64,000 nt of DNA from Aspidapion aeneum (Eukaryota; Arthropoda; Insecta; Coleoptera; Brentidae): NCBI GenBank assembly GCA_963576565.1, contig OY755045.1, forward strand, positions 36,104,667 through 36,168,666, written 5' to 3'. The notes under the pieces were generated by a model that was not told the DNA's origin, searched no databases, and saw only the letters and a list, made by a program, of their open reading frames with translations. Both the position numbers and the translations under genes were made by a program. Below are positions 44,326 to 54,590 of this stretch, piece by piece. How positions within the stretch are numbered: the first letter of the stretch is position 1; each line of letters starts with the position of its first letter.

Positions 44326-46566
44326 CCGGGTGGGCCAAAAAAAACCGGACAATTTTATTTTCATTATAACTTTTGAACTATACAATCGATTTTAATGGAA
44401 CAAACTGCACTTGGCAGAGAATTAATCAGAGTTTTGACTGAATGTATTCTTTTGTCCACCATCTCAAAATCCAAGATGGTGGACGAAATTAAAATGTACA
44501 GGGTGGGGCATTTTCGTTGGTTTTATAGGGTACAGGCTAAACGGTAAGAGATACAAAAAAACTTTTTTAATTTTTCTGGTTACGCCACTGGATTCTATGT
44601 AGAAAATCATAAAACTTTTTTATTTGAAGTTTTTTTCTATCTCCATAAATAACCGAGTAATAAGAGATAATAAAAATCGCCAATTTTTGAGAATCACCCT
44701 ATATCTGCTAAACCAATATAGTGAGCGTAGATTTGATTGCGCCATTAAAAAAGACACTAACAAAGAGGACGGGACACGTATGTCAGTTTTTTTGTATATC
44801 TTACCGTTTAGCCTGTACCCTATATAACCAACGAAAATGCCCCACCCTGTACATGTCTTATTATTTTTTTTAAATTAGTAAAAAAGCTACATTGCTGCCA
44901 CGCACAACAAGGTGCGAATTAGTAAAATCGGATCAGGGGTTCTAAAAAAATATTTTTGTTTCAACCATTGTTTTGCATATTATACGACTCCCATGCGAAT
45001 CATGTCTGCATTTATTTCCTTATTAATTCATTACTACTAAACCGATTTTAATGAAATAAAAAACAGCCTGGTAAGAATTGATTGCTTTTTAAAGATCATG
45101 ATCAAAGTTTATCGTCATCTTAAAATTTAAGATGGCGGACAGAATCATACTTGATTCTTCAAAATGGCGTGTTTATTCTTAGTTTCCGCAAATGTTTTAG
45201 TTTTTTTCTAATTTATCGAATCGGTGTGGAGGTTCTTAACAAATCTGTTTTTGTTTCAGCCATTGCTTTACAGATTATACGATTGCATTGCCAATCCTGT
45301 CTGCATTTATTTCCTTATAAATTCGTTATTACTAAACCAATTTTAGTAAAATAAAAAAAAATCATGTTAAAAATTGATTGCTCTTTAAACATTATAGTCG
45401 AAAGTTGCCGCCATCTTAGAATTTAAGATGTCGGGTAGAATCATACTTGATTCTTTAAAATGGCCTGCTTATTCTTATTTTCCGAAAATGTTTTTTTGTA
45501 ATTTATAGAAAAACATTACTTTTCTCCAGCATAAAGAGAGAAAAATTAATTAAGTGCTTTTCTAAAAATTAAAAAAAAAACTAAAACATTTTTTGAAAAT
45601 GAGAATAAACGGGCCTCTTTAAAGGGTCATTTCCGACATCCTAACTTCTAAGATGGCGGCAAATTTCGATAATACACTTTAAAGAACAATCAATTTTTAA
45701 CATGATTTTTTTTATTTCACAAAAATTGGTTTAGTAATAACGAATTTATAAGGAAATGAATGCAGACAGGATTGGCAATGCAAGCGAATAATCTGTAAAA
45801 CAATGGCTGAAACAAAAATAGATTTTTTGAGAACCACCAGACCGATTTTACTAATTTGCACCTCGTTGTGTGGAGGGAAAAGTAGTGCTTTTCGATAAAT
45901 TATGTTACAGGATTGGTAATGCAACCGTATAATCTGCAAAACAATGGCTGAAACAAAAATAGATTTTTATAGAACCACCAAACCGATTTTACTGATTTAT
46001 ACCTTGTTGTACGGGGAAAACTGAAACATTTTCAGAAAATAAGACTAAAGACACCATTTTAAAGAATCAATTATGATTCTGCCATCTTAAATTTATCTTT
46101 AATAAATTTTGATCATGAGCAATCAATTCTTACCAGGATATTTTTTATTTCATCAAAGTCGGTTCGGTAAAGTAGTAATGAATTTATAAGGAAATAAATG
46201 CAGGCATGATTGGCAAGGCAATCATATAATATTTAAAACAATGGTTAAAACAAAAATAGTTTTTTTCGAACCACCAAACCGATTTTGCTGACTCATACCT
46301 TGTTGTGCGTGCTGCTTTTTCAGTGATTTAAAAAAAAATATTAAAACATGTTCGCAATACAAGAATGAACAAGCATCTTTGAAGGGTACAATTTTATTTC
46401 ATCCGCCATCTTGGATTTTGAAATAACGGATAAAAATTTTTATTTATTCCAAACTCTGATTCATTCTCTGCCAAGTGCAGTTTGTCAGTTTGTCCCATTA
46501 AAATCGATGATAGACTTCAAAAGTTATAATAAAAAAAAATTGACCATGTTTTTTTGGCCCACCCGG
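44326..46566. mobile_element. 2.24-kb TA-flanked element, CCGGGTGGGCC ends
   Basis: CCGGGTGGGCCAAAAAAA at the left and TTTTTTTGGCCCACCCGG at the right, each with an adjacent TA (44324-44325 and 46567-46568). The interior is itself largely inverted: repeated ACAATGGxTGAAACAAAAATA, CATACCTTGTTGT and AAGATGGCGG-type blocks occur on both strands. No transposase remains. A partial copy is at 5354-6130. Ends and TA duplication fit a non-autonomous Tc1/mariner-type element. Confidence 0.75.
44499..44849. mobile_element. 351-bp MITE nested in the 2.24-kb element
   Basis: The ends are CAGGGTGGGGCATTTTCGTT and its complement, near-perfect for about 60 bp (through GTACAGGCTAAACGGTAAGA). TA flanks both sides (44497-44498 and 44850-44851). 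It is younger than its host element, since its inverted arms are much less diverged. It is noncoding. Confidence 0.85.
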
Positions 46567-46630
46567 TAATATAATTAGGATAAGTTTATTTATTAATTTG
46601 TTATGAGACTTTTTAATGATTTTATTTTAG

Positions 46631-46749
46631 GAACAACTGATGTCAAGTATTATTCCACCACCACTAATAGAGCGTGTAAAACAAAATTATCAAAAAAATA
46701 AGGAGTACTTTTTACAACATAAGAAGATTAAGAATGTAAACCCTTTTGA
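46631..46749 (+). CDS. Adenylate cyclase, exon 5 (linker into C1)
   Basis: Preceded by TTATTTTAG, donor GTAAGT; 119 bp, entering in phase 0 and leaving two bases (GA) for the next exon. It reads EQLMSSIIPPPLIERVKQNY and HKKIKNVNPF. This corresponds to the E(R/K)LLLSVLP..(V)...M segment just upstream of the cyclase homology domain. It joins exon 4 as EKQE-EQLMSSIIP, the expected family junction. Confidence 0.82.
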
Positions 46750-46959
46750 GTAAGTAAGGGAATCAATACTTATCTAAAAACCAACTGTGTGGATCAATAG
46801 ATTCTTGTGGTATAGGTACAGTCAGTTATTTATAATAAAAACAAAATAACTTAAATAAAAAGCATGACAGTAGTTTTCGTAATAAATGTAAAAACTCCTC
46901 GTCAGAGCAAAATATTTGCATAGTCGAAAATGATTCCTTATTGAGCTAAACAATTTTAG

Positions 46960-47104
46960 GAATTCCTTATTAGATGAACATGAGAACGTCACTATTTTGT
47001 TTGCTGATATCGTTCACTATACCGAAATGACAACCAAACTAGACATTATTCAACTTTTGGAAACTTTAAATGAGCTGTTTGGTAGATTTGATGATGCCTC
47101 TGAG
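46960..47104 (+). CDS. Adenylate cyclase, exon 6 (C1, first metal aspartate)
   Basis: Follows CAATTTTAG, ends before GTAAGT; 145 bp, whose first base completes GAG with exon 5. It encodes NSLLDEHENVTILFADIVHY and TLNELFGRFDDASE. FADIV carries the first of the two metal-binding aspartates of class III cyclases, and LNELFGRFD is the standard following helix. Reading past the donor gives frame-open but non-homologous sequence, so the exon ends here. Confidence 0.93.
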
Positions 47105-48016
47105 GTAAGTCTGGATTCAGAAGAAAAGGGAAGTAACAATCAATTAACATATCGACTACTGACGTTACCAAATTTACCAAAATTTATGTGTTTGTCTGGC
47201 CAATTAATTATCGCTCAACTAGTGTACATTTTTTGCCATTTTTTTTTACTAAAGAGAAACAAACACCTTTCCAATTTCTATTCACCACTTATACACATCT
47301 ATACGAGAAAAGGGCCTCTAAATATGACTACAAAAGTGCTGGCCTGTTGTATTTCAAATGACCCTAACATGGTTTGGATAAATTAAGGCTACTAATAATG
47401 GGTGCGCTCTTAGCGGCATCTCTTTTTTAGGCTTAAAAACACCCATTATCAGTTACCTTAGGATAAATACTTTAGATTTGTATTAAAAAAGGTCAAATAA
47501 GTGGCGAAATCAACCCAAGATAACGGTTTTGTCTTCCAAAAGTCAAAAATCCAAAGAATTTCCTTAAACTTAAATCAAAAATAAAAATTAGCCGCAATTT
47601 TGAGAATTTCAAATCACCGCATTCATAAATTGTCAACGTCATTTAAAAGCAGTCCGTTTCAAATTGTAATAAAAGCCTCTACTTTTTTAATCCAAGTTGG
47701 GATACGTTGGAATTTATTTAAATTCAATATGCCCGAACGCTTGTATCAGTCAGTAAAGTTTAAGCCAAGTCATGCTTCCAACTCCAAAGCAACGACTGAA
47801 GCGTATACACCAAATTTGCGCCATCTTCTTCTTTACTAAAATTTACGATTAGTAAAAGATTTTATTTTACTATTTAGTTTGATATTTGGTTAACAGTGGA
47901 GGCCCAGCGATCCTTTAGCAAATGTTGGTGTAAAGAAACCCTTAACATGTAATGAGAGGGCCTCTAGTTCACAAGAGTCCTTTTAATTTTCACCTAATTA
48001 TTATTATTTCTTGTAG
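47105..48016. other. Intron 6
   Basis: A 912-bp intron. A small inverted pair (TAATGGGTG and CACCCATTA near 47395-47450) is the only structure noted. An 80-codon frame at 47600-47839 has no family features. Confidence 0.4.
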
Positions 48017-48156
48017 AAACTAGATGTAATTAGGATCAAGTTTTTGGGAGACTGTTACTATTGCGTATCAGGTTTGCCCCCAAAACCTCCTCCCAATCCA
48101 GCTGAAGCTTGTGTCGATTTGGGATTAAAAATGATTACAATCATCGAGGATGTCAG
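48017..48156 (+). CDS. Adenylate cyclase, exon 7 (C1, second metal aspartate)
   Basis: Follows TTCTTGTAG, donor GTAACT; 140 bp, entering in phase 0 and leaving AG. It reads [20 protein letters not shown] followed by [32 protein letters not shown] is the invariant cyclase block with the second metal aspartate. The proline-rich [11 protein letters not shown] replaces the more usual short acidic loop. The closing ...EDVR leads to the next exon. Confidence 0.93.
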
Positions 48157-48229
48157 GTAACTATGCCATAAAAAATTGTAAGGCTTATTAAAGGGTACTC
48201 TAACAGCACAAGTCCATTCTCTGAACCAG

Positions 48230-48510
48230 GCGCGGCTCGTGCCGCAGGCGAGGTGAGGCGGTACATTATAAACACCAGTATACAAGTTATTCTTTCCTAA
48301 AATTGGTTGCGTCAACGAACACCTAGAGCATGTTACACCATTTGAAAGAGATCAGCAAGATATTTGTAGGCAAAAAGTTTTATTTATAATGTCGTTTTTC
48401 TGTTTCAACATGCTCTAAAATTCCAGGACGCGACGAGTTTTAAAGGAGAATAACGTTTGTACTGGTTTTTATAATGTAGCGCTTCACCTCTCTTGTCGAC
48501 GTCCTGCTAT
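48230..48510. repeat. Imperfect inverted-repeat element in intron 7
   Basis: GGTACATTATAAACACCAGT, TTATTCTTTCCTAAAA and GCGTC in the left half are mirrored by GACGCG, AGGAGAATAA and ACTGGTTTTTATAATGTAGC in the right half, with AGAGCATGTT/AACATGCTCT near the centre. It is a diverged foldback of about 280 bp and is noncoding. Confidence 0.6.
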
Positions 48511-48821
48511 GATGTATGGTAGGACGTCGTTTGGTCGCAGTACGTTTCGGGAACTAGCAATGATACCAACAACAATGTTACGAAAAAAGTTTAGGGAACG
48601 TTCAAAGAACGGTTTTGACAATTTGACCTACGGGACCTAAGGGGGGCGTGTATGGGACGTGCCGATTGGAAACTTACTATTCTGGTCCGGGTTTGTTCTT
48701 AACCCACGTCATCGTTCCTTTAGAGGTACTTTGTATAATAGGTACTTAATTATTTGTATTCATTTGTGGTTCTTAAAAAAAGAGAAAACATTTATTACTG
48801 CATTACTATTGTATTTTTTAG

Positions 48822-48971
48822 GCATAAGAAAAATCTAAACATCAACATGCGAATAGGCATTCACACTGGAAAAATTATCAGTGGGATTATCGGGGCTGTC
48901 AAATATCAGTTTGACATTTGGTCCAAAGATGTGGACATAGCCAATAAGATGGAAAGTGAAGGTAAAGCTGG
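48822..48971 (+). CDS. Adenylate cyclase, exon 8 (C1 core)
   Basis: Follows TTTTTTAG, donor GTAAGT; 150 bp, first base completing AGG with exon 7, last two bases GG carried over. It reads MRIGIHTGKIISGIIG, KYQFDIWSKDVDIANKMES and GKAG. This matches the MR(V/I)G(I/V)H.G.(V)..G(V/I)(I/L)G...(W/Y)Q(F/Y)D(V/I)WS.DV..AN core. The wording SKDVDIAN rather than NDVTLAN resembles the insect ACX-type cyclases, which is an inference from memory. Confidence 0.93.
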
Positions 48972-49413
48972 GTAAGTAAAATTATTTTTTTATTTGAAAA
49001 AAATAGCAAATTTAAAATACTAAATTTCTAAATGTATTAAAAAATGAAAAGGTCAGTTATGTTTATAGAGGCCCTTAATAGCCCTCGATAAATGTTGTCA
49101 GTTGTTTTACACCAAGACATCATTCAAATGTATGCAGGGTCCCTATAGTTACCTATTAAAACACACAATTTTTGTCGTCTAGTTGACATGCATTTTGCTT
49201 TGGAAAAAAATTGTTTACAGTAATTTGACATACTTAACAAATAATTGACCCCCTTTGTTTATATTGTTATAACATCTAAAATTGCATGACCTATGTAAAG
49301 GATACCTGCAAAGTATCACATCTTTGTCAATTAGCCGCATCATACAATAGATAGGCCACCAGACACAGACAGAGATAATAAAAAACTTATTTAAACAATG
49401 TGCTTTCTTTTAG

Positions 49414-49522
49414 AAAAGTTCACATAACTAAACAAACAAAAGACTGTCTAGAAAAGCCTTACGATATAGAGGTGCACCCAGAGTTTAAATTGCAAGGAAC
49501 AAACACCTATCTAGTATCACCG
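49414..49522 (+). CDS. Adenylate cyclase, exon 9 (end of C1a)
   Basis: Follows TTCTTTTAG, donor GTAAGT; 109 bp, first base completing GGA. It reads KVHITKQTKDCLEKPYDIEV and FKLQGTNTYLVSP. The (R/K)VHI(T/S)..T...L...Y.(V/I)E pattern followed by a TYLV/I end is the C-terminal strand pair of the catalytic domain. Confidence 0.9.
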
Positions 49523-49820
49523 GTAAGTAATTTATCAAAGCAATAAATTAAAAATCACCAAAAAATTACTATCTATATGGGGAGTTCCGATTCTCCTATA
49601 AAAACTTTAAAAAGGACTAAATCCAAGTCCAAGTAAAATAATGTTAAGGGAATTTAGATAATAAATTAAAATAAAAACATTAAAAAGCAGTCGACAAAAC
49701 GATTCCTAAAAAAATCTGTTTAAAATAATGCTACATAATTATTCGGCGAATTAATAATTAATTCAATCAATAGATTTGGTCGAATCGATTGCGAAAAGAG
49801 TAACAAATTCCTTTGCTTAT

Positions 49821-50176
49821 AGGGGAGGCCATGAAATTTTTTGGAACTTATTGTCTTTGTCAGCAAACATTAATAGAATTGTTCAGTGAGCAGCCGTGCC
49901 TTCAGATTTCAATTTTTGATAATTTTGCCAGAGATATTTCCTGTATTTAGAGATTAGTCATACTATTTTTTATACTTATCTTAAGTGTAGCTTTCACTAA
50001 TAAACATATATGCATTACTAAGAAAAAAAGTTCCTTGAACTTATCGCTTGTTTTGCATTTTGCGCCTAAATCCATCGGAAACTCCCCCCCCCCCCCGTTC
50101 ATATAACCAATTTTGATTAGAATTGATCAAAGAACAGTATTATCGATGTTTGCTGACAAAATAAGTAAGTTCCCCA
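49821..50176. repeat. MITE-like inverted repeat in intron 9
   Basis: GGAACTTATTGTCTTTGTCA and GCAAACATTAATA at the left are mirrored by GATGTTTGCTGACAAAATAA and GTAAGTTCC at the right; a C-run lies at ~50083-50097. It is about 350 bp. A target duplication is not evident. Confidence 0.5.
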
Positions 50177-50369
50177 TTGTATTTTTAATTTTTTGTTGTA
50201 TGTTGTAAGCATTACTGCCAGATATTGCCTTCCTTTAGTCTTAGTCTCTCTTCGGATAAAAACTAAATTTTATAGATGCCTTAATGAGTGACTTTCTAAA
50301 ACGTAAGATATTTCTGACGACGCAGAAAAATGCAGGGCTGAAAGTGTTAAGAAGTTTTTATGCTTTTAG

Positions 50370-50499
50370 CCAAAAACTTTGAACAGAAGCATGTCATTTC
50401 CTCAAGATGATCTTCCAAGTCCTATTTCACTGGTCACGCCAGACACACCTTCAGAAGAAGAAAAACCAGCGCCTCGTCCTTCGCTTTTTAGGAAAAATG
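50370..50499 (+). CDS. Adenylate cyclase, exon 10 (C1b, phosphosite-like)
   Basis: Follows TGCTTTTAG, donor GTATGA; 130 bp, phase 0 entering, one base (G) carried over. It reads PKTLNRSMSFPQDDLPSPIS, TPDTPSEEEKPAPRPSLFRKN. The start completes the ...(V)SP/PK edge of C1a. The rest is a low-complexity Ser/Pro/Glu tail with RSMS, PSP and TPDTP sites that could be phosphorylated (inference). Such disordered C1b segments vary among isoforms. Confidence 0.8.
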
Positions 50500-50594
50500 G
50501 TATGAATTAACCCCACTTATTTAAAATTCATTACGTATAAAGGCAATACGATCGGCAATCCTTATTCACCTTATTTTTTATAGGTATACCTATA

Positions 50595-52227
50595 CAGGGT
50601 TTCTTAATTGCCATGGGTCACTATTACTATCTCGGTAACTATAAGAACTACAAGGTCGTTCAAATTCCATAAAATAAGCAGTTTTTGGGGGACATTAAAA
50701 ATCTGGTTTCACATTTAAAAAAAACTATTATATCCCGAGCTACAGGGGTTTTATTAAATATCTCAAAAAGTATAGTTTTTCTAAAAAAATCGTAAAGAAT
50801 TTTTTTTTGCATTTTTGACGTTTTTCAATTTGGTATTTTTAAAAAAAATTTACTATGACTAGTCGAGATATTACTATTAACTTACTTTTTTTATATACGG
50901 ACCTGTATTTTTTATTCTATTTTTTAAAAGAACTTTTTTTTATGATTTTAACGATGTATCACATGTCCTTATTTATTTGTATTCTAATGCTAAAAAAATG
51001 TTATTTAAGTTTTTTGGCACTTTTACGGTTTTATTATAGATGGCTTGGACAGCAAAGAAAACAATTGTTTATAAAAACATATGATGCGTAACACATCGGT
51101 TAAATTTAGTTTAAACCAATATGGAAGCGTATTTCAATAATGAAAAATTAGATTTAAGACCAACAAAATAATTGAATGTTTTATAAAGAAACAGACTGAT
51201 GCGTTTAATAAAAAAACTGTTTACTAACTTTTAAAACATTTAAACTTTTTCCTGATTAATTACACTAAACATTGAAAAATATTTATTTTTATTTTAACAT
51301 AAAACAGCTTACTTATCCAAATGTTGAAAATGTCCAACCATTCTGTTGCAAGCAGATCAACGACGACGACAATGACGATCTCTGTAGCCGGCTGCACCAT
51401 CGTGCTAGTAGTACTCAAAATTCGCTCGAACATCGAAAGGCAAATCATCCAGAAAATCTTGTAATGTATTTGTCAGAAAATTATAATAGGTTAATCCGGT
51501 GAGAGTTTCTTGGAAGAAAAAACATCTATCTTGAATCTTTCTGGAAATGCCGTTTCTCTTTGAAAATGCTCATTTTCTTTTGTCCACCGATAATGCAGGT
51601 TCCTGTTGTACCATTCATTATTGCAAAAACGGCTTTCATCGGACCATACATTTTTTTTGCAAACGAGGCGTGTATTGATACGCCTCCGGCGTCTTAGTAA
51701 CCAAACTAAATTTAGCAGATGTATTACGCATCATACGCATATATATACAACGGGAAATGTGCCACTATGATAAAACGGGAAATGTGCCAAAAAACTTAAA
51801 TGCCATTTTTTTGCATTAAAATACAAATAAATATGGAAATGTGATACACCGTTAAAATCATAAAAAAATGTTCTTTTAAAAAAAGGAATAAAAAATACAG
51901 GTCCGTATCTAAAAACAGTAACTTAATGACAATATCTCGAAAACTAGACGTGGTAAATTTTCTTAAAAAATACCATATTAAAGAGCGTCAAAAATTAAAA
52001 AAAAATTATTTTACGATTTTTTTGTAAAAAGTATACTTTTTAAGATATTTAATGAAATAGATTTGAGCAATTTTTCGAAAAACCCCCGTAGCTCGGGAAA
52101 CAATAGTTTTTTTTTAATGGGAAACCAGATTTTTAATGTCACCCAAAAACTGCTCATTTTATCTAATTTGAACAACCTTGTAGTTAACGAGATAGTAATA
52201 GTGACCCATGGCAATTAAGACACCCTA
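50595..52227. mobile_element. 1.63-kb TA-flanked Tc1/mariner-type element
   Basis: The left end CAGGGTTTCTTAATTGCCAT and right end ATGGCAATTAAGACACCCT(A) are inverted, with similarity continuing ~400 bp inward (ATGGGTCACTATTACTATCTCG, GAGCTACxGGGGTTTT). TA flanks both sides (50593-50594 and 52228-52229). The middle carries a minus-strand transposase relic, so this is a decayed, once-coding element. Confidence 0.8.
51290..51680 (-). pseudogene. Mariner/IS630-type DDE transposase relic
   Basis: Minus strand, 51660 down: VWSDESRFCNNEWYNRNLHY, RWTKENEHFQRE and RFKIDVF; then, after a frameshift and a stop, YYNFLTNTLQDFLDDLPFDV, RANFEYY, stop, HDGAAGY. WSDES and HDGAA hold the first two catalytic aspartates in the spacing and wording of insect IS630/Tc1/mariner transposases. 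At least one frameshift and two stops are present, and both the N-terminal DNA-binding part and the last catalytic residue are missing. Confidence 0.7.
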
Positions 52228-52355
52228 TATATTATAAATATACTCTAAAATTTAGACAACTATGAAATTAAAGAAATGTCAATTTGGTAACTAATGAAGT
52301 AAATAATCCAATAGTATTTAGCTCGCATACACCGTGTGAAGAATTGAAGTTAACT

Positions 52356-52736
52356 TCAATTATATATTGTGACGATTATCCCAAAAAGGTTTTTTTTTTG
52401 GTTGACGCAATTTAGTCTTAACAATTTCGCAAACATCGTAATGGGTTCGATGCCCTGGGTTCCTAGGCCAGAAACTAAGTTAACGCTGACCCTGTAGAAA
52501 TCGAAGTTATTTTGGGGTTTGCAATAATTGACCAATAGAACGGTTCCCTGCTGGACTTTCGCGATAATATCACGTACTGATTTTAGGAATAAATAACGGA
52601 ATTTGAATACCCTGATTAAATTAAATATTACTTTGCGGCCTTCAAAATTTACCCTGCATTGGTCACTAAAAATTGAATTTTGGTTTGCTATTAACTCTGG
52701 AGCGACAGATGTGTCCATATGGGCTTGAATAACCAT
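52356..52736 (-). other. Unrecognised 126-codon open frame in intron 10
   Basis: The minus-strand frame begins MVIQAHMDTSVAPELI and includes CRVNFEGRKVIFNLIRVF and VSVNLVSGLGTQGIEPI. It is long for chance in such AT-rich DNA and has balanced composition, but no family is recognised and no splice or promoter context supports a gene. It is most likely part of a decayed repeat. Confidence 0.3.
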
Positions 52737-53101
52737 AATACGTGAAAAATATAATTATTAAAGTTATGCAATTTGGTACACAGTCGCATCTCTTAAGGTT
52801 TGTGTTTAACCTTAGCGATATTAATATGTTTCACTCCAATAAAATTTGCCGCTTTGCTAATGCCGTAGGTGTTCAGGGTTGAAACATTGGATAATAGATT
52901 AAGTACAAATGACCCACAAAGGTCTGTACCGCATGAAATATTTTTCACTTACAAGGGGTTTTTAAAGTCTCTGTTTGTTCACATGTTTGAATATAATAAT
53001 ATATTATATCCAACTATAGGGGTCAGTAACTTAAAAGATCTAAATCTTTTCAATTTTAAATATTGTCGGTTGTTATTTATTATTATTTATTTTGTTATTA
53101 G

Positions 53102-53270
53102 GCGCTCCTCCGAACCTTAATCAACTAAAATGTCAAGTACCGCTGAAGGATGGACTGGAGTCAATCTCAGAAAGCAGTGAAAATGACACAACCACTCAAG
53201 GCGGCGAGGGAGATTCCGTGAGAGATTTAACTATTATTGAAAAGAGTAATAACGATCAAGATTTCAGAAG
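53102..53270 (+). CDS. Adenylate cyclase, exon 11 (C1b)
   Basis: Follows TTGTTATTAG, donor GTAAAT; 169 bp. The first two bases complete GGC with exon 10, and AG is carried over. It reads GAPPNLNQLKCQVPLKDGLE, SISESSENDTTTQGGEGDSV and DLTIIEKSNNDQDFR. This is an acidic, Ser/Thr-rich, probably disordered segment. Homology is weak here, as usual for C1b. The exon is supported mainly by phase continuity and splice sites on both sides. Confidence 0.7.
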
Positions 53271-53897
53271 GTAAATAAGTTTTTTACCTACGACTAACTA
53301 ATAATACTAGTTCAGCCAACGTCTACCACGACGTCGATTACCGATTTATGCTTCTAGGATAAAAATAAAGCTAGTTTGTAAAATTTTTATAGTATAACAA
53401 TTAAAATAATAAAAAGTTTTAAACAAAACTTAGTTAAACTTTATGATTAAAAATATTTAAAATTTTTAAATTTTTTTCAATTTATCAGTTTTTTCATATT
53501 TTTAAAAATCTAAAAGCGATTTAAAATTTAAAAATAAATCAATATTTTACGAAAAATAACGTTTTAAACAAAATTTATTTGAGTTTATGAAAATGTTCAA
53601 AATTCGTAATACTTTTCCCAAAGTCTTAAAATTTTGTCTAAACATTTTTAAAATTTTAAAGACTTTAAATTTCAAAATTTTGCGAAATTTTCAAAAATGT
53701 TTTTCTTAGAAAATGTTGAAATTTTAGTCTTGATACTTTTAGAAACATTATAGAAAAGCAATCTTTCCATCTAAAATGACTACAAGTGTCATTCCGTTTT
53801 TAAAATAATAATATGCGAAATGTTATGGATGAACCATTGCTTGAAATTTTTTATTTGCGATAATATCATATTATATTGTTATTAATGCTTTTTATAG

Positions 53898-54047
53898 ATC
53901 GCTTTCTACTCCATCAGACTTAGATCTTAGTAGAAGAATAACAATATACCAAAGAAGAATTAGTCAAAAATATAAACCGATAGATGACAGGCGGACTACC
54001 GCTGATATGAAACGAAGAACTGCTTTTATGAACAATAACATTAAAAG
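53898..54047 (+). CDS. Adenylate cyclase, exon 12 (C1b, basic)
   Basis: Follows TTTTATAG, donor GTATTC; 150 bp, first base completing AGA, AG carried over. It reads SLSTPSDLDLSRRITIYQRR and DDRRTTADMKRRTAFMNNNI. The basic ...RT(T)ADMK(R)RT.FM(N)NN.KR wording is typical of the C1b segment that precedes the second membrane block of insect cyclases (compare D.RT...M.....FM...K). The intron after it contains an LTR-like relic and a foldback element. Confidence 0.78.
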
Positions 54048-54074
54048 GTATTCAATAGCTTAACCCTTAATATT

Positions 54075-54540
54075 TTCACTGATTCACAATAACAAAGAAA
54101 ACTGTCAAATTTCAAAAACAATATGCCAATTTATTTCTACAACTTAATTTACAATACCGGCACTTAAACTCACTAATAACTCACTTCTCAAATCTGCTTA
54201 TTAACTTCGTGTTAATAACTCGAGATATCTACAACTCGTTATCTCTGACTGCATCATCCCGCGATGTCCGGCTTATATATGGATTTTAGCCTTTCGCGAA
54301 CTATCCATCCTTTTTCGGCGCTAGAACGTTCGCGTACAAGAATGAGCGTGTCATATATAACGCAACTAATAGACTAATAATACAACGATAAGAGAAACTA
54401 ACCTAAATAAACTCTAACCATAAAATTTAAACAACTAAAATAAAATATAAAATAAAATATCTATTTCTTTAAGCCATAATACTTTTCTTTATTGCCCCCT
54501 TTTTTACAAAGCTTTTCTTAAGTAAATTCTTCTAACACGA
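54075..54540 (-). mobile_element. Possible solo LTR relic
   Basis: On the minus strand the stretch begins TGTTAGAAGAATTTACTTAAG-like near 54540. It has a GC-rich part with CATATATAAGCC (TATA-like, ~54270-54285), then AATAAATT (~54130), as expected for U3-R-U5 order. Clear target duplications and internal retroelement genes were not found, so this is a tentative call. Confidence 0.3.
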
Positions 54541-54581
54541 CTATAGATCTTTTCTTCACCGCTCATAAAAAGACTATATGT

Positions 54582-54590
54582 CTCATTTTA
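54582..54590. repeat. 9-bp target-site duplication, left
   Basis: CTCATTTTA at 54582-54590 is repeated exactly at 55625-55633 on the other side of the GCGCG-repeat element. Confidence 0.8.
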
